DNA of 64,000 nucleotides, from contig JAQYVF010000002.1 of assembly GCA_030145625.1 (NCBI GenBank), positions 61,209-125,208 of the forward strand. The letters are read 5' to 3'. Below, piece by piece: positions 52,201 to 61,648 of this stretch. The DNA is from Desulfocapsa sp. (lineage in GTDB: Bacteria > Desulfobacterota > Desulfobulbia > Desulfobulbales > Desulfocapsaceae). Made by a program: the position numbers and the translations under genes. Under the pieces are notes generated by a model, which did not search any database, was not told the DNA's origin, and worked only from the letters and a program-made list of their open reading frames with translations. Numbering within the stretch: the stretch's first letter is position 1; each line of letters opens with the position of its first letter.

Positions 52201-53799
52201 CTACCCTTCTTCAGGAACTGCCTCCTGCTCCTCCTCTGCATACTCCTCTTCCTCAAGCAAGGTAGTACTAAAGAAGAGCCGGTATAACACACCGAGAGTA
52301 ACAAAGAACATCGGCACTGTCCAGATCAACCCCAGCCCCAGGGGAATGGCGGAAACAAGATAAATCAGCCCCATCACCAAATATATCCCAAAAACAGTCC
52401 ACCACTTCTGATGGATGGCCTTACGAGACGCCTCAAGGGCCTGCCACGGGCCAAGCCCCTTCTCCAAGATCAGAGGCAAGGTCAAGGCATAGCCCACGGA
52501 GAGATAAATTCCCGGCAAAATAAGGAGACAAAAACCAATGAGGACAAGAATGGTCTGCAGAATAAGGGCCACAGTTATGGAAAGACCTTTCGAAAATCCG
52601 GCAAAAACCATCTTCCAGCTCACTCTCTGCTCCAGAGCCCGTCTGACCCCGATCAACATTATACCGGCTGTAAAGATAACAGAGAGCCAGGTAGTGACCA
52701 GTTGCAATCCGGCATTTATACCCATGGCCACAGTCGGGTCCTGATCAAGGCCCATCCCTTGCCAGCCTAAAGCCGCACCAAAACCGAGAGCGAAAAGGAT
52801 CGCATACATTATAATCAGGCCACACCAGATGGCACCTTTTGCCCCTTTGGTCTTCTGCCAAGCCTCTTTCAGTACTTCACCGACGGTAAAATCGGGGCTA
52901 TCATCTTCCACATCCGTATCAGCTGCTGCCATGAGCTCAGAAGCGGTATCGGTCAATTCTTCCTTACTATCCGACACTACTTCCATCACCTCGGGTTGAC
53001 AGACGCCGCAGTAAAGCCTGGAATCAACTTCCTGCAGAAAATCAGGATGAAAACTCTCTCCACAGACCGAACAGACATCCCGAAGGGACTCTTTGTCACT
53101 AAAACCATCATCCTCACTCAACAGAGTATCAGCAGGATCTGTTTCACCCTCCGCTAGCTCTTCATCCTGAACAATATCGACCTCTGTTACCACCGGTTCA
53201 GCATCATCTTCTTCGCTCTCTGCATCTTCAGGAAGACAGAGGGCACAATAGCGTTTAGAGCCAACACTTTCCAAAAATCCGGGATGAAGTGATTCCCCGC
53301 AGCCAGAGCAGGTTTCCAGTTCAATACTTTCCTCAGTAAAGCCCTCTTCACCCTCCGCTTCTGCAACCTCAACTTCTTCTACCTCTGCCAGAGTTTCAAC
53401 TTCTTCCTCAGACTCGGGTTTACAGTGGGCGCAGTAGAGCCTGGAATCGATCTCTTCCAGGAACTCAGGAGCTAAAGGCTCTCCGCAATCGGAGCAAACC
53501 TGATAAGTTAATTCCTCATCAGCTGCACTCTCTTCTGCAGCGGTATCCTCTTCCTCACGTTCAACTTCATCTCTATCATCACTCTCCTGCAACTCGGAGG
53601 ACTCCTCCTCAGTGACAGGGGCCTGTGATTCATCATTATAGAGTATTTCCTGACGCATCAAGCCAGCATCATCAGGTTCGGGGAGAAGCTCCTCGGCAAT
53701 CAGGAAAACCTTGCTGCATTTCGGACATCGCAGCTTTTTTCCGGCAAGAGAATCATCTACCGAACCATGCACCCCGCAATGAGGACAATCTATCTTCAT
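52201..53799 (-). CDS. Membrane protein with N-terminal zinc ribbon and three cysteine-rich repeats
   Basis: 532 residues. It starts with a zinc ribbon (CPHCG, CPKCS). Three near-identical units follow, at about 98-128, 160-190 and 240-270, each CSxCGExxxPxFLxxxxSxxYCxxC, separated by very acidic linkers rich in Glu/Asp. The C-terminal half (from about 315) has six membrane helices of a DUF975/YciC-like type (AIWCGLIIMYAILFALGFG). The acidic linkers and cytoplasmic zinc repeats suggest a scaffold or metal-binding membrane protein; function unknown. Confidence 0.75.
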   Translation of the reverse strand: MKIDCPHCGVHGSVDDSLAGKKLRCPKCSKVFLIAEELLPEPDDAGLMRQEILYNDESQAPVTEEESSELQESDDRDEVEREEEDTAAEESAADEELTYQVCSDCGEPLAPEFLEEIDSRLYCAHCKPESEEEVETLAEVEEVEVAEAEGEEGFTEESIELETCSGCGESLHPGFLESVGSKRYCALCLPEDAESEEDDAEPVVTEVDIVQDEELAEGETDPADTLLSEDDGFSDKESLRDVCSVCGESFHPDFLQEVDSRLYCGVCQPEVMEVVSDSKEELTDTASELMAAADTDVEDDSPDFTVGEVLKEAWQKTKGAKGAIWCGLIIMYAILFALGFGAALGWQGMGLDQDPTVAMGINAGLQLVTTWLSVIFTAGIMLIGVRRALEQRVSWKMVFAGFSKGLSITVALILQTILVLIGFCLLILPGIYLSVGYALTLPLILEKGLGPWQALEASRKAIHQKWWTVFGIYLVMGLIYLVSAIPLGLGLIWTVPMFFVTLGVLYRLFFSTTLLEEEEYAEEEQEAVPEEG

Positions 53800-53995
53800 T
53801 CACAACCTCCGGATATCTTTCTCTGTTTCCTTCTCTTACGAAACAGGACACAGACACAGTTTTTCTCGAACAAAAATAAAATAAAACAGGTATAATGGCA
53901 AAGTGTAGTACAAAAGAGTAGAAAAAATACAGGAAAAACAACGATTCTCCCTATTTTTTTACATTTTCCCCCGAAGCTGTTATCAGAACCTCACA

Positions 53996-54478
53996 ATGGA
54001 AATCATTCTCATAGTTGCCATGGCCAGAAACAGAGTCATCGGTCGAAAGAACAAGATACCCTGGCATATTCCTGAGGAAATGCATCATTTCAAAACTACC
54101 ACCATGGGCCATGCCGTGATCATGGGTCGGAAGACATTTGAATCTATGGGCAAAGCCTTACCAGGACGCTTTAATGTTGTACTCACCAGAAACCCCGACC
54201 TGCACTTTCCCGGATGCAAAACAGCCCGCAATTTTGAAGAGGGTCTGCGCTGCTGCCAGGGCCTGGAAAAGGTCTTTATCATTGGCGGCAGAACCATCTA
54301 CCAGGAATCCATAGCCACAGCCGACACGATTCTTCTCTCTGTACTGGATGCGGAATATGAAGGCGACACCTTTTTTCCTGCCATCCCGGAAACACTCTTC
54401 AGTCAGGTTTCCGAAAAACGAATCGGTCAACAGCATCCTTTCACGCTTTTTGTCTATAAGCGTAAGGAAAGAGGATGA
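53996..54478 (+). CDS. folA: Dihydrofolate reductase
   Basis: 160 residues with the full DHFR pattern: VAMARNRVIGRKNKIPWHIPEEM (read in two parts), HAVIMGRKTFESMGK, NVVLTRN, and VFIIGGRTIYQE. It reduces dihydrofolate with NADPH. The stop overlaps the hrpB start (ATGA), so they form an operon. Confidence 0.96.
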   Translation: MEIILIVAMARNRVIGRKNKIPWHIPEEMHHFKTTTMGHAVIMGRKTFESMGKALPGRFNVVLTRNPDLHFPGCKTARNFEEGLRCCQGLEKVFIIGGRTIYQESIATADTILLSVLDAEYEGDTFFPAIPETLFSQVSEKRIGQQHPFTLFVYKRKERG

Positions 54479-56961
54479 TCAGCACAGATCTTCCTGTCCT
54501 CACTGTTCTCTCAGAGCTTCGTGAATCCCTGAACAAAGGCCATGTCCTCCTCAGTGCCCCGCCGGGTTCGGGAAAAACCACCGCAGTTCCTCCTGCCCTG
54601 CTCGATGAATCCTGGCTGGAAGACAAAAAGATTATTCTACTGGAACCAAGACGACTGGCCGCCCGGGCCGCTGCTCGAAGAATGAGCTTTCTTCGGGGTG
54701 AACGTGTTGGTCAGGTTGTCGGTTACCGTACAAGGATGGACAGTAAAGTCTCAGCAGCGACCAGAATAGAGGTGGTAACCGAAGGAATTCTGACCCGCAG
54801 ACTGCAAAGAGACCCCGAACTTGAAGGAGTGGGCCTGGTCATCTTTGATGAATTCCACGAACGCAATCTCCAGGCAGATCTGGGCCTTGCCCTCTGCCTC
54901 GATCTCTGTATCCTGCGCCCGGATTTAAGAATCCTGGTCATGTCAGCCACCCTTGACTGCAAGGAAATAAGCTCAATTATGGGTAACTGCCGGGTCATCC
55001 AGGCCAGTGGCAGATGCTTTCCCGTCGAGATTTATCACGTACACCCTATCCCCGATTTTTTCTCCATTGCCAGAATAACGATACGTGCAATCCTCTATGC
55101 CCTGCAACAGAACAGCGGGGATATTCTGGTCTTTCTCCCAGGTGCCGGTGAAATCAAAACCTGCCAAAAACTCCTATTAGAGGCTGACACCAACTGCTCT
55201 ATCCTGCCCCTTTACGGCAACCTCAGTGCACGAGACCAGGACCTGGCCATCACTCCTTCAACGAACGGCTTACGACGTATCATCCTTTCCACCCCCATTG
55301 CCGAGACCTCACTCACCATTGAAGGTATCACCATTGTCGTGGACAGCGGTTTTGCCAGACGTCCACGCTTCAACCCGGCAACAGGTCTGGATCGACTTGA
55401 AACGATACGTATTTCCAAGGCCTCTGCCGAACAGCGTCGGGGACGCGCTGGACGCCTCGGCCCAGGGATCTGTTATCGTCTGTGGGACAAGAATATTGAC
55501 CACTCCCTGCAGGAGTTCTCCCCACCGGAAATTGCTCTCTCCGATCTCTCTTCCCTGGTTTTGGACCTGGCCCTCTGGGGAGTAACCGACCCAAAAGATC
55601 TACAGTGGCTGACCCTGCCTCCGAACGGTGCCTGGCAAAGGGCCAAAAGCCTGCTCCAATCCCTGTCCGCACTGGACAGAGAGGGACGCATCACCTCTAC
55701 CGGTCGTAACCTGTCAACACTTCCCCTGCATCCCCGTCTTGGCCACATGCTTCTGCATGCAAAAAAACAAGGACTGGGAGCCACCGGTTGCATCCTTGCA
55801 GCCTTACTCTCGGAACGGGATATCTGCAGAGGAAGAAACAGCCTCACTGACCTTGGCGAACGGGTAAAATTTTTCACAAACCAGGATGAAAACTACGCAG
55901 AAGCCAAGTTTGATCGTGGCCTGTGTCGCCAAATCGCTCGCCAGGCAGGCCAATGGCAAAAACTTCTCGGTTGCTCTGCAGGGGAAAAGATCAAGCCCAA
56001 CGAATGCGGACAACTGTTGGCCTCGGCCTTTCCTGATCGCATCGGAGTACTTCGAGAAAACAGCAGAGATCGCTATCTTATGGCGAATGGGCGGGGAGCC
56101 ATCCTGCCCCCAGGTGATCTTCTGGCAGGCAATGAAATGCTCATTTTTCCACATCTTGATGCCGGTAAACATGAGGGCAAGGTCTATCTTGCCGCTCCCC
56201 TCAGTCTCGATGAACTCAAGACCTTTCATGCTCACCTGCTTTGCAAGAAAAAAGAGATGCAATGGGATGCCACCGGCTCCAGCATCATCCTTCGTCAAAA
56301 CAGCTATCTGGGCAAGGCTGTTGTTGAAAGCAGTCCACTTTCTGAGATCAACTACGACCAACTGCTTACCCTCTTTCTACAGGGGATAGAACAACGAGGG
56401 GCCGATTGCCTGCCCTGGTCCAAAAATGCCAGAATCCTGCAGGCACGTGTGGAGTCTCTTCGTTTCTGGGAGATTGGCAACTGGCCGGATCTCAATGATG
56501 CCGGGTTAATGAAGAACCTGCAGTGGCTCGCCCCCTACTGCCTGAAGATGCGCCGTCTGAATCAATTGCAACAGCTCAACCTCCACACTATCCTCCTCTC
56601 TCTGCTTTCCTGGGACAAGCAGAAAGAACTGGACCAATTGACTCCCGAACGTTTCAAAGTAGCCTCCGGCTCTCACGTCAAACTCGATTACAATCCGGGC
56701 CATCCTCCTGTTCTTGCCGTCCGGCTCCAGGAACTCTTTGGCCAGACAGAAACACCAAAAATCTGCAACGGACGCATTCCCGTCCTTCTCCACCTCCTCT
56801 CTCCGGCCCGTCGCCCTGTCCAGGTCACCGGCGACCTCGCCTCCTTCTGGCGCAACACCTACCCGCAAGTCAAAAAAGAACTGGCCGGTCGCTACCCCAA
56901 GCACTATTGGCCGGATGACCCCTTAATTGCTCGGGCAACAGCCCGCTGCAAACCCCGGTAA
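54475..56961 (+). CDS. hrpB: ATP-dependent helicase HrpB
   Basis: 828 residues, matching the family. Walker A is APPGSGKTTAVP, the DEAH box reads VIFDEFHERNLQ (DEFH), motif III MSATLD, and motif VI region QRRGRAGRLGPG. The C-terminal third is the HrpB-specific domain. It is a DEAH RNA helicase of uncertain physiological role. Its start overlaps the folA stop. Confidence 0.95.
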   Translation: MISTDLPVLTVLSELRESLNKGHVLLSAPPGSGKTTAVPPALLDESWLEDKKIILLEPRRLAARAAARRMSFLRGERVGQVVGYRTRMDSKVSAATRIEVVTEGILTRRLQRDPELEGVGLVIFDEFHERNLQADLGLALCLDLCILRPDLRILVMSATLDCKEISSIMGNCRVIQASGRCFPVEIYHVHPIPDFFSIARITIRAILYALQQNSGDILVFLPGAGEIKTCQKLLLEADTNCSILPLYGNLSARDQDLAITPSTNGLRRIILSTPIAETSLTIEGITIVVDSGFARRPRFNPATGLDRLETIRISKASAEQRRGRAGRLGPGICYRLWDKNIDHSLQEFSPPEIALSDLSSLVLDLALWGVTDPKDLQWLTLPPNGAWQRAKSLLQSLSALDREGRITSTGRNLSTLPLHPRLGHMLLHAKKQGLGATGCILAALLSERDICRGRNSLTDLGERVKFFTNQDENYAEAKFDRGLCRQIARQAGQWQKLLGCSAGEKIKPNECGQLLASAFPDRIGVLRENSRDRYLMANGRGAILPPGDLLAGNEMLIFPHLDAGKHEGKVYLAAPLSLDELKTFHAHLLCKKKEMQWDATGSSIILRQNSYLGKAVVESSPLSEINYDQLLTLFLQGIEQRGADCLPWSKNARILQARVESLRFWEIGNWPDLNDAGLMKNLQWLAPYCLKMRRLNQLQQLNLHTILLSLLSWDKQKELDQLTPERFKVASGSHVKLDYNPGHPPVLAVRLQELFGQTETPKICNGRIPVLLHLLSPARRPVQVTGDLASFWRNTYPQVKKELAGRYPKHYWPDDPLIARATARCKPR

Positions 56962-56986
56962 GAGTGGAGCACTGCTCCACTCTTAC
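56958..56986 (+). terminator. Perfect 13-bp hairpin overlapping the hrpB stop
   Basis: GTAAGAGTGGAGC pairs with GCTCCACTCTTAC around a three-base loop; the hrpB stop lies inside the left arm. No T run follows, so it may act as a weak terminator. Confidence 0.65.
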
Positions 56987-57130
56987 TCTATGTTACTCGT
57001 CGCTTGCTGCACTGCTTTGCGGCGCACCTAAAAAAGACGATCCACTCGACATTAACTTTCATCACAGCTCATCTTCATTTTGTAAACAGGACAAATTATC
57101 CTTGCATTTCCCCTAAGCTGTTTTATCATG

Positions 57131-57144
57131 TGAACAGATGCTCA
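57131..57144. promoter_or_regulatory. Candidate ArsR-type operator upstream of the metal regulator
   Basis: TGAACAGATGCTCA is a 6-2-6 dyad with one mismatch, the general form bound by SmtB/ArsR repressors. It lies 23 bases before the regulator start, suitable for autoregulation of the regulator-permease pair. Confidence 0.5.
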
Positions 57145-57166
57145 TATATTCAGACAAGGGAGACCA

Positions 57167-57532
57167 ATGCCACAGAACAAGGACATGATAGATCTCTGCG
57201 ATTGCCGCTGCATTCACGAAAATCGAGTAACAGCGGCAGCCGGTGAAGCCCTGCCGGAACAGGAGAATCAACAGATGGCCCAGCTGTTCAAGGCCATGGG
57301 AGATGCGAACCGCTTAAAAATTCTTTGGGCCTTGAATCACGGAGAGATGTGCGTCTGCGATCTTGCTGCCTTTCTCCAGGTCTCAGAATCAGCAGTAAGT
57401 CATCAGCTGCGTATGCTGAGACAGCTGCAACTGGTAAGCAACCGCAGGGCAGGCCCCATCCTCTACTATCGCCTCAACGATCACCATGTCGCAGCTCTTA
57501 TGCGGATAGCTCTCGAACATACCAGGGAGTAA
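57167..57532 (+). CDS. ArsR/SmtB-family metal-sensing repressor
   Basis: 121 residues. The helix-turn-helix with embedded metal site reads GEMCVCDLAAFLQVSESAVSHQLR, the CVCD pair being the classic alpha-3 metal site of ArsR. An extra N-terminal cysteine group (DLCDCRCIHE) is reminiscent of CadC, and could add ligands for a soft metal. A permease starts three bases after the stop, so the two form an efflux unit. The operator candidate at 57131 lies upstream. Confidence 0.92.
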   Translation: MPQNKDMIDLCDCRCIHENRVTAAAGEALPEQENQQMAQLFKAMGDANRLKILWALNHGEMCVCDLAAFLQVSESAVSHQLRMLRQLQLVSNRRAGPILYYRLNDHHVAALMRIALEHTRE

Positions 57533-57534
57533 CA

Positions 57535-58665
57535 ATGGATTTTATACATTTTTTCACAGACGCATTAGCGGCAAGTTGGCAATTGCTGGTACAGGCTTCG
57601 CCTTACATGCTTTTTGGCCTGCTGGTTGGTGGCCTGCTCAAGGTATTCCTCTCACCGGAATATGTGGCCAAACATCTCGGATCCAGCCGTTTCAGTTCAG
57701 TGATCAAAGCGGCCCTCCTGGGTATCCCCATCCCCCTCTGTTCTTGCGGGGTCCTGCCTGCTGCCGCCTCTTTAAAAAAGCAGGGAGCCAATAAGGGAGC
57801 AACTGCGGCATTTCTCATCTCCACGCCGGAATCCGGAGTGGATTCCATTGCCATCACCTACGCCCTGCTCGATCCCATCATGACCGTAGCCAGGCCCATT
57901 GCCGCCTTTGTCTCAGCCATGGCAGCAGGGATCGGCATCAATCTGATCCAAGCTCCTGCGGCACAGAAAGCACCAACACCACAGCCACCTCTTGAGACGG
58001 ACTGCGGCTGCTCCGGGACATGCTCTCCCTCTGAACCGGCAATACCACCCGGACTCATGGTACGATTAAGAATGGGACTTCGCTATGCCGCCACTGATAT
58101 ATGGGGCGATCTGGCAGGGTGGTTTTTCGTAGGAATCTTAGCCGCCGGTATTATCACAGTCCTTATTCCAGACGAAATCATTTCCAGCTACCTGGGAGGT
58201 GGCCTGATCTCCATGCTCCTCATGCTCTGCCTGGGAATCCCCCTCTATATCTGCGCCACGGCCTCCACTCCCATTGCAGCGGCTTTTATCCTCAAAGGAG
58301 TCAGCCCCGGTACTGCTCTGGTCTTTCTGCTGGTAGGCCCGGCAACCAACGTCACCTCACTCTCCGTCCTCTTAGGAATCCTGGGGAAAAAGGCAACCGC
58401 CATCTATCTTACAGCCATTGCGGTCTTTGCCGTGCTCTGCGGCCTGGCTCTTGATCTGGTCTATGCTTCTCTGGGAATCTCAGCAATTGCCATCATCGGT
58501 GAGAGCAGTGAAATCCTGCCGCCGTCAATCTCACTTGCCTCTACACTCCTCCTGCTCATCCTTTCCATTCCTCCTCTGACTGCCTTGGCAAAAAAATGGT
58601 TTTCCAAAAAACAGAGCGGATGCGGGTGCAGCGGAGATACCTGTTCAACGAGCGGCCATTTTTAA
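57535..58665 (+). CDS. SO_0444-type Cu/Zn efflux permease
   Basis: 376 residues from the ATG two bases after the repressor stop; a longer frame beginning inside the repressor is spurious. The conserved CSCGVLPAAASLKKQGANKG, then FLISTPESGVDSI, and the second-half PLYICATASTPIAAAFILKG are the family hallmark (DUF318 permease). Cysteine-rich stretches (CGCSGTCS and GCGCSGDTC at the very end) probably bind the metal in the cytoplasm. It exports copper or zinc, controlled by the adjacent ArsR-like protein. Which metal is not determined. Confidence 0.9.
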   Translation: MDFIHFFTDALAASWQLLVQASPYMLFGLLVGGLLKVFLSPEYVAKHLGSSRFSSVIKAALLGIPIPLCSCGVLPAAASLKKQGANKGATAAFLISTPESGVDSIAITYALLDPIMTVARPIAAFVSAMAAGIGINLIQAPAAQKAPTPQPPLETDCGCSGTCSPSEPAIPPGLMVRLRMGLRYAATDIWGDLAGWFFVGILAAGIITVLIPDEIISSYLGGGLISMLLMLCLGIPLYICATASTPIAAAFILKGVSPGTALVFLLVGPATNVTSLSVLLGILGKKATAIYLTAIAVFAVLCGLALDLVYASLGISAIAIIGESSEILPPSISLASTLLLLILSIPPLTALAKKWFSKKQSGCGCSGDTCSTSGHF

Positions 58666-58673
58666 CCTCTCTC

Positions 58674-59771
58674 TCACATCCGCTGCACATGGTAATCGTA
58701 TTTGGCCAGATAGATATCGGTCAGAGTAAGAAATGCGGTAATGATAAGCGGTCCATAGATAATCCCAAGCACCCCATAAACACTAAGCCCTCCAAGGATT
58801 GCGAGAAAAACCAGCAAGGTATGCATATGGACCTGGTCCCCCACCATTTTAGGCTTAATCAGGTATTCTATGGTAAAGGAAAGAACAAGATAAAAGAAGA
58901 AGAGAAAAATGCCGGCCCCCACACTATCGTTCAGCATAAGGATAACCGCCGCCGGGATCATTACCAAACCAATACCAAAGATGGGCAAAAAAGCAAGAAT
59001 GGTCATAATCCCGCCCCAGAGGATGGGAGAGTTGAGACCAAGTATGGAAAAAACCAGTCCACCCAGCACCCCCTGAATAATCCCGCAAATCCCGTTTCCT
59101 TTCAAAATAGCGTTAGCAATCTCTTCAAATTTTTTCAGGAGCAATCGATCTTCATCATCGGGCAGGGGCGAAAGGTCAATGATAAAATTGATCAACCGTT
59201 CCTGATCAATGAGGAGGAAAAAAATCGTTAGGATCATCATGAAAAACAAGAAGAGAAACTGTAGGATATTTGCAGCCCAGGAGCTGGCCTGGTTGTAAAA
59301 AAAGAGTCCTGCCATCTTGGCAAGGTAAGAAAGAGCCCCGGTGATCTGGGCCGGCTCAAAGTGAAAACCAAACTCATCCAGGTAGCCTTGAAACTGGGCA
59401 ATAAAGGGGCTGTTCTGGATAAAAAACTGGAATTTCAACCCCACCTGAGTGTCGCGCCCCCAATGATACAACCCCAGGGCCTCGTTAGACAAGGCCCCTA
59501 CAAAAAAGAAGAGTGGGACAAAAACAATGAGAATAATCAGCAGGCATGTGAGGATCGAGGCCAGGTTCACCGCCATTTTCCTGACAAGAACCCTATAAAC
59601 CGGACGAAAAAGACTGGTTAGCAGGAAGGAGAGGACTAAGATAGACCAGAAAGGCCAGAGAATACGGCCAAGAAAAATAATAGAGATGAGAAAAACCAGG
59701 AGAAAATACCAGATCCTCATGGAGTTCGGCCCATTTCCCTGCTCGTCCGGGGTTATTACATGATCAGTCAT
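58674..59771 (-). CDS. AI-2E family transporter-like membrane protein
   Basis: 365 residues, about eight helices with the family core LILTIFFLLIDQERLINFI and GNGICGIIQGVLGGLVFSILG. The C-terminal LIKPKMVGDQVHMHTLLVFLA is also typical. Family members include the putative AI-2 exporter TqsA and Na+/H+ antiporters; the actual substrate cannot be read. It converges on the metal permease gene with an eight-base gap and no terminator between. Confidence 0.92.
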   Translation of the reverse strand: MTDHVITPDEQGNGPNSMRIWYFLLVFLISIIFLGRILWPFWSILVLSFLLTSLFRPVYRVLVRKMAVNLASILTCLLIILIVFVPLFFFVGALSNEALGLYHWGRDTQVGLKFQFFIQNSPFIAQFQGYLDEFGFHFEPAQITGALSYLAKMAGLFFYNQASSWAANILQFLFLFFMMILTIFFLLIDQERLINFIIDLSPLPDDEDRLLLKKFEEIANAILKGNGICGIIQGVLGGLVFSILGLNSPILWGGIMTILAFLPIFGIGLVMIPAAVILMLNDSVGAGIFLFFFYLVLSFTIEYLIKPKMVGDQVHMHTLLVFLAILGGLSVYGVLGIIYGPLIITAFLTLTDIYLAKYDYHVQRM

Positions 59772-59971
59772 TTCACTTCAATCTCACTACAGTATTGGAT
59801 CCTATCACAGGAAAATGTTGCAATTTTTACGGAGCGGAGTAATTTTACTCCTTCATCAGCCAGTGTCGGGATGAACGTTTTTTTCAGTTACCCAGCACCT
59901 AAACCTTATTATATAATGGACTGCAGTTTAAGAAAAGTGAAATACGTTAGCGGAAAGAAAAGAGGTAGACT

Positions 59972-61054
59972 ATGTGGGCAGATCTAGAAGTAGCGGTAAA
60001 CAAATGTGATCTTGACGATCGCAAAGACAAACCGGACCAGAATGCGCTCGGTTTTGGAGACCATTTTACCGATCATATGTTTCTTATGAAATGGGATAAG
60101 CAGAATGGATGGCATGATGCCGAGATCGGCCCCTACCGCAATTTCAATCTGGACCCGGCAGCCATGGTCTTTCACTACGGCCAGGCCATTTTCGAAGGAC
60201 TCAAGGTCTACAAAGGGGAAGATGACCAGATCTATATGTTCCGCCCAGAAGATAACCTGGAACGGATGAATACTTCAGCGCTCAGGATGTGCATGCCGCG
60301 CCTGCCTGTGGACAAAGTACTGAAGAGTCTGAAAGCCCTTGTCTATCTGGACAGAGATTGGATCCCGACAAACCACGGGGCAACCCTCTACATTCGCCCC
60401 ACCATGGTTGCTGTTGAACCGGCCCTTGGGGTCCGCCCTGCAAGCCAATACTATTTTTTCATTATCATGTCTCCTGTGGGGGCCTACTACGCAGAAGGAT
60501 TCAGCCCCACCAAGATATGGGTTACAGACAAGTATGTCCGGGCCGTAAAAGGTGGCGTGGGCCATGTCAAGACAGCAGGCAACTATGCAGCCTCCATCAT
60601 GGCATCGGAAGAAGCGCATAAGGCCGGCTACACCCAGGTTCTCTGGCTCGATGCCTGTGAACGTAAATATATTGAAGAAGTGGGGACCTCAAACATCTTT
60701 TTCAAGATCGGTGATGAACTGATCACCCCTCCCCTGGACGGATCAATCCTTGGCGGCATCACCCGGGATTCAGTTATCCAGCTGGCACAGAGCTGGGGGA
60801 TAGAGGTAGTTGAGAAAAGGATTACTATCGATGAGGTAATAGCGGCCTGCGACGACGGCAGCCTGCAGGAAATTTTCGCCACCGGTACCGCTGCAGTGAT
60901 CTCCCCGGTGGGCGAACTCTGCTATCAGGATAAAACCCATGTAATAGCCGATGGAAAAACCGGAGCCCTGTCCCTGCGACTCTTTGAAGAACTGCAGGCG
61001 ATTCAAAATGGGAAACAAGACGACCCCTTCAAGTGGATCGTCCGCATCGGCTAA
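59972..61054 (+). CDS. ilvE: Branched-chain amino acid aminotransferase
   Basis: 360 residues of the long (eukaryotic/Bacillus-like) type. The PLP lysine is in GGVGHVKTAGNYAASI; the substrate-binding region GQAIFEGLKVYKG, RPTMVAVEPALGV and EEVGTSNIFFKIGDELITPP are intact. It transfers the amino group between glutamate and Val/Leu/Ile keto acids. AGAGG precedes the ATG. An imperfect hairpin built on GGATGA and TCATCC lies after the stop, about 61068-61122. Confidence 0.95.
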   Translation: MWADLEVAVNKCDLDDRKDKPDQNALGFGDHFTDHMFLMKWDKQNGWHDAEIGPYRNFNLDPAAMVFHYGQAIFEGLKVYKGEDDQIYMFRPEDNLERMNTSALRMCMPRLPVDKVLKSLKALVYLDRDWIPTNHGATLYIRPTMVAVEPALGVRPASQYYFFIIMSPVGAYYAEGFSPTKIWVTDKYVRAVKGGVGHVKTAGNYAASIMASEEAHKAGYTQVLWLDACERKYIEEVGTSNIFFKIGDELITPPLDGSILGGITRDSVIQLAQSWGIEVVEKRITIDEVIAACDDGSLQEIFATGTAAVISPVGELCYQDKTHVIADGKTGALSLRLFEELQAIQNGKQDDPFKWIVRIG

Positions 61055-61192
61055 TCTTCCCCACCTCCATGTAGGATGGATGAAGTTTGAGAAGAAGCAT
61101 TAAAACTCATCCGCCTCCACATGCAGCGCAGGTCTGATAAAAAATCATAACTTCATATAGTTGGGGCGCACACTTTTTTTTATTGTTCGCCC

Positions 61193-61220
61193 CTTGATTT
61201 TCATAAAAGCAACCCTATAG
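61193..61220 (+). promoter_or_regulatory. Candidate sigma-32-type heat-shock promoter for groESL
   Basis: CTTGAT (61193-61198) and CCCTATAG (61213-61220) are 14 bases apart, close to the heat-shock consensus. It lies 109 bases before groES. No CIRCE inverted repeat (GCACTC/GAGTGC) is seen, favouring sigma control over HrcA. Confidence 0.6.
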
Positions 61221-61328
61221 TTTTGCCCAGTTTAGGAACAACCGGAAATTCTTTCGGATTGCTATCCCTACGTATAAGGGAATATCCCAACCGTTATAAC
61301 TTAACATACGTTTTACAGGAGGAACTCA

Positions 61329-61619
61329 ATGAAAATTCGTCCCTTAAATGATCGTCTTCTGGTCAAGAGACTGAAAGAAGAAGAAGTAACAGCTGGCGGC
61401 ATCATCATCCCTGACAGTGCCAAAGAAAAACCCGCAGAGGGTGAAGTAGTAGCAGTTGGACCAGGAAAAACAGCCGACAGCGGTGAGCGCATTGCCATGC
61501 AGGTAAGTACAGGTGATCTTGTCCTGTTTTCCAAGTACGGCGGTACCGACGTCAAACTCGATGGTGAGGACTTCCTTATCATGCGTGAAGACGACATTCT
61601 TGGAATCGTAGAGAAATAA
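61329..61619 (+). CDS. groES: Co-chaperonin GroES
   Basis: 96 residues, [19 protein letters not shown] with [20 protein letters not shown] mobile-loop segment and a C-terminal [19 protein letters not shown] precedes the ATG. It forms the heptameric lid of GroEL. groEL follows after 199 bases that contain MITE copy F. Confidence 0.98.
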   Translation: MKIRPLNDRLLVKRLKEEEVTAGGIIIPDSAKEKPAEGEVVAVGPGKTADSGERIAMQVSTGDLVLFSKYGGTDVKLDGEDFLIMREDDILGIVEK

Positions 61620-61648
61620 TTATTGCCAATCACACTCAGCAAACAGAG

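Noticed and set aside
57325..57534. Extended N-terminus for the metal permease reaching into the repressor gene
   Set aside because: The extension is an out-of-frame shadow of the repressor; the ATG at 57535 gives the family's normal start.
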